Part shown: positions 1-8,470 of the stretch, in pieces | Layout: the number at the start of each line of letters is the position of its first letter | Position numbering within the stretch: the first letter of the stretch is position 1 | Assembly (NCBI GenBank): GCA_037144355.1 | Contig: JBAWWY010000007.1 | Location: 1 to 64,000, forward strand | DNA from: JBAWWY01 sp037144355 | GTDB lineage: Bacteria; Bacillota; Clostridia; Peptostreptococcales; Anaerovoracaceae | Length of the DNA stretch: 64,000 nt | Direction: 5' to 3' | Notes under the pieces: model-generated | Databases searched by the model: none | Told to the model about the DNA's origin: nothing | Seen by the model: the letters and a program-made list of their open reading frames with translations, nothing else | Program-made: the position numbers and the translations under genes

Positions 1-1325
1 CCAGGATACCATTTTGCCTTTACCGGCAATGCTTCCCTGAAATCATAACCTCTTTTCTTGAGTTTATGTCTAAAGAGAATTTGTGACAATAGTATGCCTA
101 CCCAGCAAAGAGTTCCAACGAAACCCGAAATACCAAGAAGGTTGGCATACAATGGAAGTCCGCCTTCGCCCCATAGTCCGAATTGATCGGAAGCAAAACC
201 AAGAAGAAATACCAGCCAAATAGGAACAATTGTAAAAATTGTTGCATTCTGTGGTGCATTGAACCTGTTCAAATTGGATAAAAACTTAGGTGCCATACCC
301 TCAACAGATAGGCCATAAAGTGATCGAACAGTTCCATAAAGACCTGAATTTGCGCAACTGAATGCGGCAATCAAGGTAACGATAGTGAATAGGCCAGCTG
401 CCCAGTTTAGACCATAAGCTCCCAATGTATATGCAAATATGGATTCATCAAGACCCGCTTTAGCATAAGGAAGTATCAAAGCCAACATGAAAACTGGAAC
501 TAGGTATATTAAGATAATTCGAAATGCTACTCTTCTGCAAGCTAGCGGAATATTGACACCTGGATTCTGTGTTTCTGCCGCAGACAAGCCAACAATTTCG
601 GAGCCCTGGAAATTAACCAATGTCCAAATCATGTAAGTTATAATAATAAAGCCGCCGGCAGGGAATAACTTTTGATAAACTGTGCCATCTCCACCCAAAA
701 CAACATTTGTGCCGATAGCACCAGCGTTTTGCGTGAATGGATGTATATCTCCTCCAATAATGCCTAGCCAAATACCGACTGCACAAAGTACAAAAATTGC
801 GATTGCTATGATTTTTAAAATTGCCAATATGGATTCAATATGTCCGAACCATTTAACTTGATAGATATTTACTGCAGTAAGAAGGGTTAGGGCCACAATT
901 CCCCAAGTAAAAGTACTCCATATTGGATTTGCGAAAGGTAATGTAATAAAATAATTCATAAATACGCCAAAAGCCAAAGCTTCCGATGGAACATATGCAA
1001 CCCATCCACTCCAGTATGCCCAGCCAATACCAACAGAAGCTGTTTCGCCTAGGAATTCTCTAGTATAGGATACGAATGAACCTCTTCTTGGAATGTTGAC
1101 AAGAAGTTCTGCAAATGACTGCATTACTCCATAAACTGTAAGACCGGCTATTGCGTAAGCTATAACTACTGCTCCAGGACCCATTTCCGAGAATGTTAAA
1201 CCTAGTCCCAAGAAGTAGCAGGAACCAATGATTCCTCCCAAAGCGATTAAAGATACGTGCCATGGCCTTATGCCACGTGAGAGTGTTCTCTCACTCTTTT
1301 CTAGATACCTGTCTTGATCTGCCAT
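1..1325 (-). CDS. Amino-acid permease, APC superfamily (partial, runs off window)
   Basis: Reading from the ATG at 1325 gives an open frame of 441 codons to the window edge, so the C-terminus is missing. The N-terminus is short and hydrophilic, then a run of hydrophobic segments follows. The first two membrane helices resemble the amino-acid transporter (AAT) branch of the APC superfamily: a glycine-rich first helix near residue 30, then a GPGAVVIAYAIAGL-type helix and a GWAYWSGWVAYVPSE stretch. It should be an integral membrane proton-coupled amino-acid importer; the substrate cannot be told. A strong GGGAGG ribosome site sits 6-7 bases before the ATG. It differs in sequence from the second permease at 58673-60067. 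It is missing from simple ORF calls because its stop lies outside the window. Confidence 0.85.
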   Translation of the reverse strand, partial: MADQDRYLEKSERTLSRGIRPWHVSLIALGGIIGSCYFLGLGLTFSEMGPGAVVIAYAIAGLTVYGVMQSFAELLVNIPRRGSFVSYTREFLGETASVGIGWAYWSGWVAYVPSEALAFGVFMNYFITLPFANPIWSTFTWGIVALTLLTAVNIYQVKWFGHIESILAILKIIAIAIFVLCAVGIWLGIIGGDIHPFTQNAGAIGTNVVLGGDGTVYQKLFPAGGFIIITYMIWTLVNFQGSEIVGLSAAETQNPGVNIPLACRRVAFRIILIYLVPVFMLALILPYAKAGLDESIFAYTLGAYGLNWAAGLFTIVTLIAAFSCANSGLYGTVRSLYGLSVEGMAPKFLSNLNRFNAPQNATIFTIVPIWLVFLLGFASDQFGLWGEGGLPLYANLLGISGFVGTLCWVGILLSQILFRHKLKKRGYDFREALPVKAKWYP

Positions 1326-1543
1326 TTTTTGCCTCCCTTTTTTTGATGTAACTCCAAATAAAATAGTTAATAATTAGAAAAATACCTCTTTTCGGTTATT
1401 CATGACGAATTTCGGAAATAATCTTTTAAGAGTACCATTCGATGTACCGCCTTTCCGTTATTTGACAATTTATATTAACTTACGTTCGAGAAAACAATTT
1501 TTATAAATCTAATCTTTATTTAGTTGATAGTTTTGGGAGGCTT

Positions 1544-1582
1544 AAAAAAATATATTGATTTCATTTATAGTCAATAAATGAA
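1544..1582 (-). terminator. Possible weak terminator after aroF
   Basis: A 9-bp perfect inverted repeat (TTCATTTAT-N5-ATAAATGAA, 1560-1582) is followed on the minus strand by ATCAATATA and seven T. It lies about 100 bases past the aroF stop, in the 358-base gap before the permease. The stem is A/T only, so it would be weak and could instead be a protein-binding site. I see no gene or other clear element in the rest of 1326-1683. Confidence 0.3.
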
Positions 1583-1683
1583 GGAATTTTTCACATTTCC
1601 TACATATTAACACTCATAGAATAAGATTGCCATATTTTTCTGACAATTTTTTGATTAATTAATTTACTTTTCAGAATATTGAT

Positions 1684-2700
1684 TTAATAGACACTTCTTC
1701 CAACCGCATTTGCAACTTTTTCCATCTTTGGCATAAGTTCTTCGAACTGTTTAGGTGTAATGGATTGAGCTCCATCTGAAAGAGCATTTTTGGGATCCTG
1801 ATGGACTTCTATCAATAAACCGTCAGCTCCACATGCAATTGCGGCAAGTGCCAATGGTTCAACCAAATAAGACATTCCTGCTGCATGTGACGGATCTACT
1901 ATTACTGGGAGGTGGCTATGTCTTTTCAAAATCGGAATTGCGCTTACATCCAATGTATTCCTTGTGTATGTTTCGAAAGTTCTGATACCCCTTTCACACA
2001 AAATGACATTTTCGTTCCCACCATTCATAATGTATTCAGCCGACATTAAAAGTTCTTCAATTGTATTTGAAAATCCTCTCTTCAATAATATTGGCTTCCT
2101 CATCTGTCCCAATTGCTTTAGTAATTCGAAATTCTGCATATTCCGTGAACCAACCTGGATAATATCAACATACTCATTGAAAAGCTCAATATGTGATGTG
2201 TTGGTAATTTCTGAAACAACAGGTAATCCAGTTTCCGATCTAGCCTTATCCAGAAGGTCAAGACCTTCCGATTCCAGGCCCTGGAATGAATATGGGGATG
2301 ATCTTGGCTTGAAAGCCCCACCTCTTAGAAGTGTTGCTCCATACTCCTTCACTTTTCTCGCAATTTCTATTATCTGAGCTTCAGATTCCACCGAACATGG
2401 ACCAGCAATGATTGGAATCCTATTTTCCCCAAATTTTACACCTCTCGCTTCAACAATTGTCCTTTCAGGATGAAATTTGATATTTGCTCTTTTATATGGT
2501 TCTTGAACCATTATGACTTTTTCTACACAATTAATCATGCCAAGGGCATCCTTGTCTATTTCAAAAGTATCCCCTACCAAACCTAATACAGTCGTTTCTG
2601 AGCCATAAATGGGATTTGCGTAAACCCCGAAGCTTTTCACCCATTCTGTAAGTTCTGCTATTTCATCAATGGAAGCTCCCTTTTTCAATACTACTATCAT
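1684..2700 (-). CDS. aroF: 3-deoxy-7-phosphoheptulonate (DAHP) synthase
   Basis: A 338-residue cytosolic enzyme that condenses phosphoenolpyruvate and erythrose 4-phosphate into DAHP, the first step of the shikimate pathway to Phe, Tyr and Trp. Residues 1-70 form the small ferredoxin-like regulatory domain of the AroF/type I-beta class. The barrel follows, with IPIIAGPCSVES near residue 95, LLRGGAFKPRSSPYSFQG near 125 and a C-terminal IVDPSHAAG metal and substrate motif. The length fits the family. The ATG at 2700 follows an AAAGGATG ribosome site. It is a single-gene unit controlled by the T-box leader directly upstream, so its expression should respond to charging of an aromatic amino-acid tRNA. 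Confidence 0.97.
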   Translation of the reverse strand: MIVVLKKGASIDEIAELTEWVKSFGVYANPIYGSETTVLGLVGDTFEIDKDALGMINCVEKVIMVQEPYKRANIKFHPERTIVEARGVKFGENRIPIIAGPCSVESEAQIIEIARKVKEYGATLLRGGAFKPRSSPYSFQGLESEGLDLLDKARSETGLPVVSEITNTSHIELFNEYVDIIQVGSRNMQNFELLKQLGQMRKPILLKRGFSNTIEELLMSAEYIMNGGNENVILCERGIRTFETYTRNTLDVSAIPILKRHSHLPVIVDPSHAAGMSYLVEPLALAAIACGADGLLIEVHQDPKNALSDGAQSITPKQFEELMPKMEKVANAVGRSVY

Positions 2701-2771
2701 TCTCTACACATCCTTTTCAATTTTATTATTAGCATGCAATACCTTATTGTAGAGCACCTTTGAGGAAAACA

Positions 2772-2808
2772 CAAAAAAAGCTTCTCCCCAGTGTTGGGGC
2801 GAAGCTTT
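2772..2808 (-). terminator. T-box terminator hairpin
   Basis: On the minus strand AAGCTTCGCCCC pairs with GGGGAGAAGCTT around a six-base loop and is followed by a run of T. It is the terminator half of the T-box switch. It lies just after the antiterminator sequence, so one of the two structures forms at a time. Confidence 0.92.
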
Positions 2809-3058
2809 GTTAAACTCGCGGTACCACCCAATTTTACAGCATTTTCCACTGCCTCTTTTTAGCGTACAATCATACACCTACCATGATAACGGTTGGAACC
2901 CGGCATAACCTACTGTTAATTCAGCCATGCAACTCACAAGGGAACTTCAATCCACGTCTTTTCGCTATGGTAATTCCAGCACCTACCACTCTCTAAAAGG
3001 CTAACGCCCCAGCATTTCTGCTTAACTTAAACGCCAATCTACTTCCTTGATCTTAGTT
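2772..3058 (-). ncRNA. T-box riboswitch leader of aroF
   Basis: The minus strand carries the T-box hallmark GGGTGGTACCGCG (complement at 2817-2829), whose UGG-containing bulge pairs with the uncharged tRNA acceptor end. Upstream are the AGTA-type motif near 3042, an AGAGAG stretch near 2990, and a stem III resembling CCGGGTTCCAACCGTTATC around 2885-2915. The terminator is at 2772-2808. The leader starts about 7 bases after the -10 box at 3065-3070. A UGG triplet at 2925-2927 lies where the specifier codon is expected, which would mean Trp, but the alignment by eye is not decisive. Confidence 0.95.
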
Positions 3059-3064
3059 TTGTTT

Positions 3065-3093
3065 ATATTAGCATTTGCTAAATATATTGTCAA
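3065..3093 (-). promoter_or_regulatory. Sigma-A promoter of the T-box/aroF transcript
   Basis: On the minus strand TTGACA (3088-3093) and TAATAT (3065-3070) are separated by exactly 17 bases. This places the start of transcription near 3058, right at the 5' end of the T-box. Confidence 0.8.
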
Positions 3094-3168
3094 TGCATAT
3101 CTTCATTTATGTTTCACATATTCTTCATATAGTTTTCACAAATCAATTGCATAATCATCTTGAAAGTT

Positions 3169-3189
3169 GAATTAAATTTTGTTTAATTC
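3169..3189. promoter_or_regulatory. Palindrome upstream of the SHOCT gene
   Basis: A perfect inverted repeat GAATTAAA-N5-TTTAATTC lies about 30 bases before the SHOCT-protein start. It overlaps the likely promoter region of that gene (TTGAAA at 3160-3165). It could be an operator; no regulator is identified. Confidence 0.35.
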
Positions 3190-3219
3190 ATAATTTAGAA
3201 ATGAAAGGTGGTTTTCGTG

Positions 3220-3507
3220 ATGATGAGAATAGGTTTCGAAGGTGGATACAACCATATGATGTTATTTGGGGGAGTATTTATGTTTTTAATAGGAATAGTA
3301 GTAATAGGTTTATTGATTTATCTAGTTATGGCTGCTGCGAAGTCACATAAGATGATGGGGCATGGATATAGTCAGGCAACTAAGATTTCCAATAGTTCTG
3401 AAAGTCTAAATGAAAAGGCAATATTAATTTTGAATGAAAGATTCGCAAAGGGTGAAATAGATGAGGAAGAATACACAAGCAGAAAAGCTGCTATTTTGAA
3501 AAACTAG
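3220..3507 (+). CDS. Small membrane protein with SHOCT domain
   Basis: A protein of about 95 residues with one transmembrane helix (residues about 13-40, GGVFMFLIGIVVIGLLIYLV) and a C-terminal SHOCT domain (LNERFAKGEIDEEEYTSRKA, about residues 70-90). SHOCT is a short domain at protein ends, thought to aid oligomerisation; the function is unknown. I chose the ATG at 3220 because the AGGTGG at 3206-3211 is well placed for it. A GTG at 3208 in the same frame would lie inside that ribosome site. It stands alone on the plus strand between the T-box promoter and a bidirectional terminator. Confidence 0.8.
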   Translation: MMRIGFEGGYNHMMLFGGVFMFLIGIVVIGLLIYLVMAAAKSHKMMGHGYSQATKISNSSESLNEKAILILNERFAKGEIDEEEYTSRKAAILKN

Positions 3508-3577
3508 ACGGGCATTTGAACTGATGCTTATTTGATTTCAAGTCCTCCACGGCTCTTCGAGCATTCAAATATAGATT

Positions 3578-3623
3578 AAAAAAACAGGCACCGCAAGATA
3601 TATATTGTCGGGCTTGTTTTTTT
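3578..3623. terminator. Bidirectional intrinsic terminator
   Basis: A long hairpin (AAAAACAGGC ... GCTTGTTTTT with an inner CCG/CGG stem) has A-rich and T-rich flanks on the two sides. It can end both the SHOCT transcript and the long minus-strand operon whose last gene stops at 3675. Confidence 0.75.
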
Positions 3624-3674
3624 GTTATCATATTATTTTATTTTAAATTTATTTGCATAATCATTATCTTGAAA

Positions 3675-5399
3675 CTAAATCTCAATAATATGTATACCAC
3701 AATATTCATGTTTTATTAGCACAGCTTCTTCAAGTGGAATATTTTCCATGCTGCTTCTTATGACTGCCACTACACCGTTATGCGTAATAAGGATTATATC
3801 CTTGTCCTTATCTTGTTCCAACAATTGATTTAGTTTCTTCATGACGCGATATCGCAGATCAAAATAATTTTCTGCATTCTGGTCAATTTTGAAGCTGAGT
3901 AGATTCTGCCCCCGATTCTCATATTCGGATGGAAACTTTTCTTTAATCTTGCTAATAAATTTCCCATCCCAGCTACCTAGGCTGATTTCTCTAAAATCAG
4001 GTAGCGCTTCCAATTTCTGTTCCTGATTGGTAAATATTTTTTTGCTTATAATTTCTGCTGTCTGCATTGCTCGTTTAAGATCACTACAATAGACTTTCGA
4101 AACTTTTGGATTGTAAAGAAGAAGTTTAAGTGCAGCTTCCTCAGCTTGCTCAATTCCTTGCGTACTTAAATCCAAATCAGTCTGCCCAAGAAATATTTTT
4201 TCTTTGTGCCTCTTGGTTTCGCCGTGACGAATAAGATAAAGCTTTCTATCATTATCGGGTTTCAATATTTTAGTTTTTTGTTCCCATATTTCTTGAATTT
4301 TTTTCCCAGTAACTTGATTAATGTGAATTTCAAGTTCTCTGGCTTTTTTATATCTTTCATTAACCTTTTCAAGAGCTTCAGAATTGTCTTTAAATTTATG
4401 TAAAACTGGGGTTGCTCTATCCTTTAACGTAACTAGCTTATCCCCCCGCATCATCTTATCAGACAAGCATAAAACATCCTGCTCTGAAATTGTCTCTAGG
4501 TCGTCTTCCTTATCATAAGACATATGTTTTTCAACCAATTTTGCAACTTTATCGAAACCATATAGTCTGCAAATTAAAGCACCTGCCTCTCCATGCCTGG
4601 GTCTATTACGGACTATGTCATGGAGAAGCGCGGCACTTCTAATGAGTGCTATGTTAAGATTGGCTCCGCTTTTGTTTAGCTCTTCTCCAATTTTGACTGC
4701 CAGGCTACCAACACAAATGCAATGTGCTTTAGCTTCAGCAGGCGTTTTGAATTTTTGCAGCATATATAAGCAATATTTTTCATCCGGCGTCTGAGTTTTT
4801 TCCAAATGTCGTAAAAGTTCCTCGTAGTCGGATATTGTATCCATGTCCATGACGACTTCTTCAAATTCCAATTCCAACTTCAATATTCTAGACTCATGCT
4901 TTATTGTAATATCTTTTAACCCATTTTTACCAGCATGATCAAGAATTTCTGGGATAAGATTCCTGGGTAATAGAGGAGGATGCCCTTTTTTTCCCATATA
5001 ACATGGAACAATTATAGAATTTGGATTTTCTTCATATTTCTCAATCATCTCAAGAAATACTTGAGCTGGCACAAGTGGATAATCAACTGGAAGAATGAAG
5101 AAGGCATCGATTTCTTCTCCAATTTCTGCTAACCCAGCCTTAATCGAGGTGAACATTCCCTCTTCATATAAATTATTATGGACACTTCTAACTTTTTGCT
5201 CATGGATTATGGGTTCAAGAAGCTGGTTTTGATGGCCCGTTACCACAATAATATCATCAAGCTTGGAAAGTTTTGCGCTTCTAATAAGCCTTTTTAAAGC
5301 TGTCTCATCCCCGAACTTAAGTAAAGGTTTAAACTCACCCATTCGGGACGAGAATCCAGCAGCTAGAATAATTATCGCATATTTTTTATTATTTCCCAT
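3675..5399 (-). CDS. MobA-like nucleotidyltransferase / HD / histidine phosphatase fusion
   Basis: A 574-residue cytosolic three-domain protein. Residues about 5-200 form a MobA/MocA-type nucleotidyltransferase (LAAGFSSRMGEFKPLL signature), expected to add a nucleotide, probably CMP, to molybdopterin. Residues about 215-380 form an HD phosphohydrolase domain (LLHDIVRNRPRHGEAG). Residues about 390-574 form a histidine phosphatase (phosphoglycerate-mutase) domain with LYLIRHGETKRH. It is the last gene of the aldehyde-oxidoreductase locus, next to xdhC, which suits cofactor maturation. It resembles the NTP-transferase family named after DVU_1551. The roles of the HD and phosphatase domains are unknown; removal of nucleotides or phosphate from cofactor intermediates is a guess. 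Confidence 0.85.
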   Translation of the reverse strand: MGNNKKYAIIILAAGFSSRMGEFKPLLKFGDETALKRLIRSAKLSKLDDIIVVTGHQNQLLEPIIHEQKVRSVHNNLYEEGMFTSIKAGLAEIGEEIDAFFILPVDYPLVPAQVFLEMIEKYEENPNSIIVPCYMGKKGHPPLLPRNLIPEILDHAGKNGLKDITIKHESRILKLELEFEEVVMDMDTISDYEELLRHLEKTQTPDEKYCLYMLQKFKTPAEAKAHCICVGSLAVKIGEELNKSGANLNIALIRSAALLHDIVRNRPRHGEAGALICRLYGFDKVAKLVEKHMSYDKEDDLETISEQDVLCLSDKMMRGDKLVTLKDRATPVLHKFKDNSEALEKVNERYKKARELEIHINQVTGKKIQEIWEQKTKILKPDNDRKLYLIRHGETKRHKEKIFLGQTDLDLSTQGIEQAEEAALKLLLYNPKVSKVYCSDLKRAMQTAEIISKKIFTNQEQKLEALPDFREISLGSWDGKFISKIKEKFPSEYENRGQNLLSFKIDQNAENYFDLRYRVMKKLNQLLEQDKDKDIILITHNGVVAVIRSSMENIPLEEAVLIKHEYCGIHIIEI

Positions 5400-5467
5400 T
5401 AAAGTCTTAGTCTCCCAAGCATCCGGTGGCCGGCATCAAATCCAAAGTTGAATAATTATATTTAAAG

Positions 5468-6286
5468 CTATTTAGAAAGTTCTGCTCTTATCATAATCAT
5501 TTCAGCCACCACGCTAATAGCAATTTCCTCAGGTGTTTCTGCTAAGATATCCAATCCAATTGGTGCGTGCACTTTTACTAAATCATTTTCTGTAAAACCA
5601 TCAATTTTTAATTGGTCATATACAACCCCAATTTTTTTCCGGCTTCCAATCATTCCTATATACGAGGGTTGTTGTGCAAGCGCTTGTTTTAAAACATCAT
5701 AATCTCCGCTGTGACCCCTGGTAACAATAATAATGTAGTTGTTTTCACCCGCTTGATAATTTTGGAAAGCATTCTGGAAATTATCCAAGACTTCTATTTT
5801 ATACGCCTCTGGAAATCTAACTGAATTTGCAAACTCAGGTCTATCATCAAGAATAACTGTTTTAAATCCCACATATTGGGCAATTTTTGCTATTTCTTTT
5901 CCAACATGGCCCGCTCCATAAATATAGGCAACTGATTCCATGTCTAAATCCTCTTCGAAATTCTCTGGATTTAAATGGTCAACATACTCTACGCTGACTT
6001 TTGCGTCACCGCCGCATCTCATGTCAATACCCTTTTGATCAGCAGGTGTTAGGCTGAATTCATGGGTTTTAGATTCTTTAGTCTTAAATGTGTCTTTGCA
6101 AATAGATTCTACTAGAGCTTCAAGTTTTCCTCCGCCGACAGTCCCAAAAGCTTTCCCTTCTTTGGTCATCAAGAGCCATGCTCCCTTTTTCCTTGGTGTT
6201 GAGCCAACGGTTTGTATAACTTTAGCTATTACGAAATCCTGTCCATTTTCAATTAAATCTCTGCCTATCTTAATAATTTCTCTCAT
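5468..6286 (-). CDS. xdhC: XdhC/CoxI family molybdenum hydroxylase maturation protein
   Basis: A 272-residue protein of the XdhC family. Members bind molybdenum cofactor, promote its sulfuration and deliver it to xanthine-dehydrogenase-type enzymes. The N-terminal XdhC_CoxI region contains KVIQTVGSTPRKKGA and GTVGGGKLEA; the later MRCGGDAKV segment is also typical. A Rossmann-like C-terminal domain starts at YIYGAGHVGKEIAK (about residue 122) and includes GMIGSRKK. The ATG at 6286 follows AAGGAGA. Its target is presumably the Mop-type oxidoreductase at 14811-17567, with sulfur coming from the cysteine-desulfurase-like enzyme of the same operon. Confidence 0.92.
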   Translation of the reverse strand: MREIIKIGRDLIENGQDFVIAKVIQTVGSTPRKKGAWLLMTKEGKAFGTVGGGKLEALVESICKDTFKTKESKTHEFSLTPADQKGIDMRCGGDAKVSVEYVDHLNPENFEEDLDMESVAYIYGAGHVGKEIAKIAQYVGFKTVILDDRPEFANSVRFPEAYKIEVLDNFQNAFQNYQAGENNYIIIVTRGHSGDYDVLKQALAQQPSYIGMIGSRKKIGVVYDQLKIDGFTENDLVKVHAPIGLDILAETPEEIAISVVAEMIMIRAELSK

Positions 6287-6341
6287 TTAAAATCTCCTTC
6301 TCTATATACGCTTAATTATTCTAACGACAAAACCGCATCTT

Positions 6342-7700
6342 CTAAATATTCTTATTCAATCTTTCCCTATGAAGGATATTATAAGCACAAAATGGGATTA
6401 AACTACCACCTTTTATTGCAACATGCACCCGGCATTTTTGAAGTCTTTCCAGGTCAAGGTTCCATGCATCCTGAAATGCCATAGCGGTAATGCTGAATCC
6501 ATGGGTGTGCATTCTATTTAGAAATAAATCCCAGGAAGAAAAGTCGTATTCGCTGCTAGCCGCTTCAGATACTTCATTGTCTTCATAAGTCCACTTCCTA
6601 GCAATATAGTTTCTAGCTTTTTCTATGGATTCCTTTTGGCAACAACATGTTTTGTCACCCAAATTAGCCGATAACGAATTTATGCTCCCATCTTCCATTA
6701 AAATGAAATTACCATGGAATGAACACATGGCATGTCCGGTGGCAAGAGGTATAAACTGGTTTGCGTTTAATTTACCATCTGATTGTTCCACAAGTTTGGA
6801 AATCAACTTAGGTATAGTTATTCTGTCCTTGTCTTCAGGTTGTTTCGGATATCTACCAAAATAGCTCACAGGCTGGAAATGAATGCCTCGAATATATGGC
6901 AGGCCATCTGTTGCGAATTTAAGTATATCCCCCAAATTATCGTCATTGATTTCTGGAACCACTGTCACAACTAGAACAACTCCAAGTTCTACATTGGAGC
7001 AATTTTCAATAGCTGTTTTCTTGATTTCAAGTAATTCCTTGCCTCTTATCTTTTCATAAATCGAATCTTCAGTCCCATCAAACTGTAGAAATATCGAGGA
7101 TAATCCTGCATCCTTTAGTTCTTTTGCATAAGATGGATCTTCTGAAATGCGGCGTCCATTTGTGTTTAATTGAATATATGGAAATCCCAAATCTTTGCCC
7201 ATCATAATGATTTCTGGCAGGTCGTCACGCAAAGTAGGCTCGCCTCCTGACAACTGTATATTGAAAGGCCTTCCATCTGTCTTCTTAAGCAATTCTTCAT
7301 AAATCGCTTTTATTTCTATTAAGGAAATGTCGCCTGTCTTCCCTTTAGAAGAGTGTGCGGATGCAAAGCAATACTTGCAATTTTGATCGCAATTCTGAGT
7401 AATTTCAATTAAGACACAGCATGCTTGTTGCAAGTGGTTTTCGCAAATTCCACAGTCATGAGGGCAGCGGCTTTTAGCTTCTGTATTTATAATAGAAGCT
7501 GTATCATTTTGCTCTTCACCTGACCAATTATCATAAGATAGTTTACTAATTGCTGCGCTTTCTTCTTCCCAAATAAGTGATTCAAAGCCTCCATGTTCCA
7601 TGCAAACTTTTTCCAAATATATTTTATTCCTCTTTTGTTCACGTTTGGCAGGAATTGTTTTATAACATATTGGACAAATACTTCCTGTTATATTTTTCAT
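6342..7700 (-). CDS. trsS: Radical SAM protein, TrsS-like
   Basis: A 452-residue radical SAM enzyme. The core cluster motif CDQNCKYC (CxxxCxxC) lies near residue 104, with the radical SAM GGEPTL motif about 45 residues later. The N-terminus has a zinc- or cluster-type CPICYK and a cysteine-rich CPHDCGICENH segment, followed by ACC where some relatives may carry selenocysteine. Its context and form match the TrsS family next to aldehyde oxidoreductases. The chemistry is unknown; a modification of the cofactor or a tRNA-like group is possible. Its start overlaps the stop of the methyltransferase gene (TAATG), which argues for translational coupling. Confidence 0.83.
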   Translation of the reverse strand: MKNITGSICPICYKTIPAKREQKRNKIYLEKVCMEHGGFESLIWEEESAAISKLSYDNWSGEEQNDTASIINTEAKSRCPHDCGICENHLQQACCVLIEITQNCDQNCKYCFASAHSSKGKTGDISLIEIKAIYEELLKKTDGRPFNIQLSGGEPTLRDDLPEIIMMGKDLGFPYIQLNTNGRRISEDPSYAKELKDAGLSSIFLQFDGTEDSIYEKIRGKELLEIKKTAIENCSNVELGVVLVVTVVPEINDDNLGDILKFATDGLPYIRGIHFQPVSYFGRYPKQPEDKDRITIPKLISKLVEQSDGKLNANQFIPLATGHAMCSFHGNFILMEDGSINSLSANLGDKTCCCQKESIEKARNYIARKWTYEDNEVSEAASSEYDFSSWDLFLNRMHTHGFSITAMAFQDAWNLDLERLQKCRVHVAIKGGSLIPFCAYNILHRERLNKNI

Positions 7701-8443
7701 TAATATCCCTCTATTTTTTTTTTAGCCGCTAAAAGAAAATAACCCAATTTGGCTTTGGACATATCATATGTATATTTTGATGAATCAATCCCATCAGGTA
7801 AAATGCTCTTCCAGAAATTCTCCATTGATCCACAATTCATTATGATTTCTGCTGTAAATTCTTTAAGTTCCTTTGTTCTATCTTCCCATTCGATAATATA
7901 ATATCCTATATCTTCTATAACCTTTATCAGTTCTTCTTTTTCAAATGCTCCATTGATGCAACTTCCAATTGGAACAAAGCCCTCGCTCGATGTGCAATCT
8001 TGCGATTTGGTATCCCTTAAATAAAAATCGCTTATTACAAGTTTCCCGCCAACTTTGAGAACACGATAAGCTTCTAGTAATGCGTTGGATTGGTTGGGAA
8101 AAAGTGAAAGAGTACATTCCATCAATACGGCATCAAATGTAGTTGACGGGAAATCCAGCTGTCCACCCTCTCCTTTACGTAAGTCCAGTTCTGGATTGAC
8201 TTTTCTACCATTTTCCAATATGGAATCGGAAAAATCAACGCCTATTCCATCTATACCAAAGTCTTTATTCAAATATTGAAGAGTTGAACCAATTCCACAT
8301 CCAACGTCAAGTACTTTCATTCCTAGATTCAATTTAGCAAGCCTGACACCATCTTCTGTAATCTTAAATCCTCCAGGCCTCATTATCCCCTTAGATAGTT
8401 CTTGGAAACCTTCATTCTCAAAAAGGTTGCATGTCTTTTCCAT
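7700..8443 (-). CDS. trsM: SAM-dependent methyltransferase, DVU_1556/TrsM type
   Basis: A 247-residue class I methyltransferase. VLDVGCGIGSTLQYL (about residue 44) is the SAM-binding motif I, and a GKLVISDFYLRD strand and loop fits the post-I region. A cysteine in PIGSCINGAF (about residue 175) sits where family members may have a selenocysteine. It is coupled to trsS by a one-base overlap. Arsenite-methyltransferase-like folds look similar, but the neighbourhood points to the aldehyde-oxidoreductase maturation family. The methyl acceptor is unknown. Confidence 0.82.
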   Translation of the reverse strand: MEKTCNLFENEGFQELSKGIMRPGGFKITEDGVRLAKLNLGMKVLDVGCGIGSTLQYLNKDFGIDGIGVDFSDSILENGRKVNPELDLRKGEGGQLDFPSTTFDAVLMECTLSLFPNQSNALLEAYRVLKVGGKLVISDFYLRDTKSQDCTSSEGFVPIGSCINGAFEKEELIKVIEDIGYYIIEWEDRTKELKEFTAEIIMNCGSMENFWKSILPDGIDSSKYTYDMSKAKLGYFLLAAKKKIEGY

Positions 8444-8470
8444 TAGTATTCCTCACAAAGCATATTTAGT

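Noticed and set aside
1060..1263. Short minus-strand ORF near the window start
   Set aside because: It lies in another frame of the partial permease and has no protein-like features.
1326..1683. Sigma-54 promoter before the first permease
   Set aside because: I searched this gap for the -24/-12 pattern found at 25025 and 60143 and saw no match.
6342..8443. Selenocysteine (in-frame TGA) in TrsS or TrsM
   Set aside because: Both frames are intact with cysteine codons at the candidate positions; no recoded TGA is needed.
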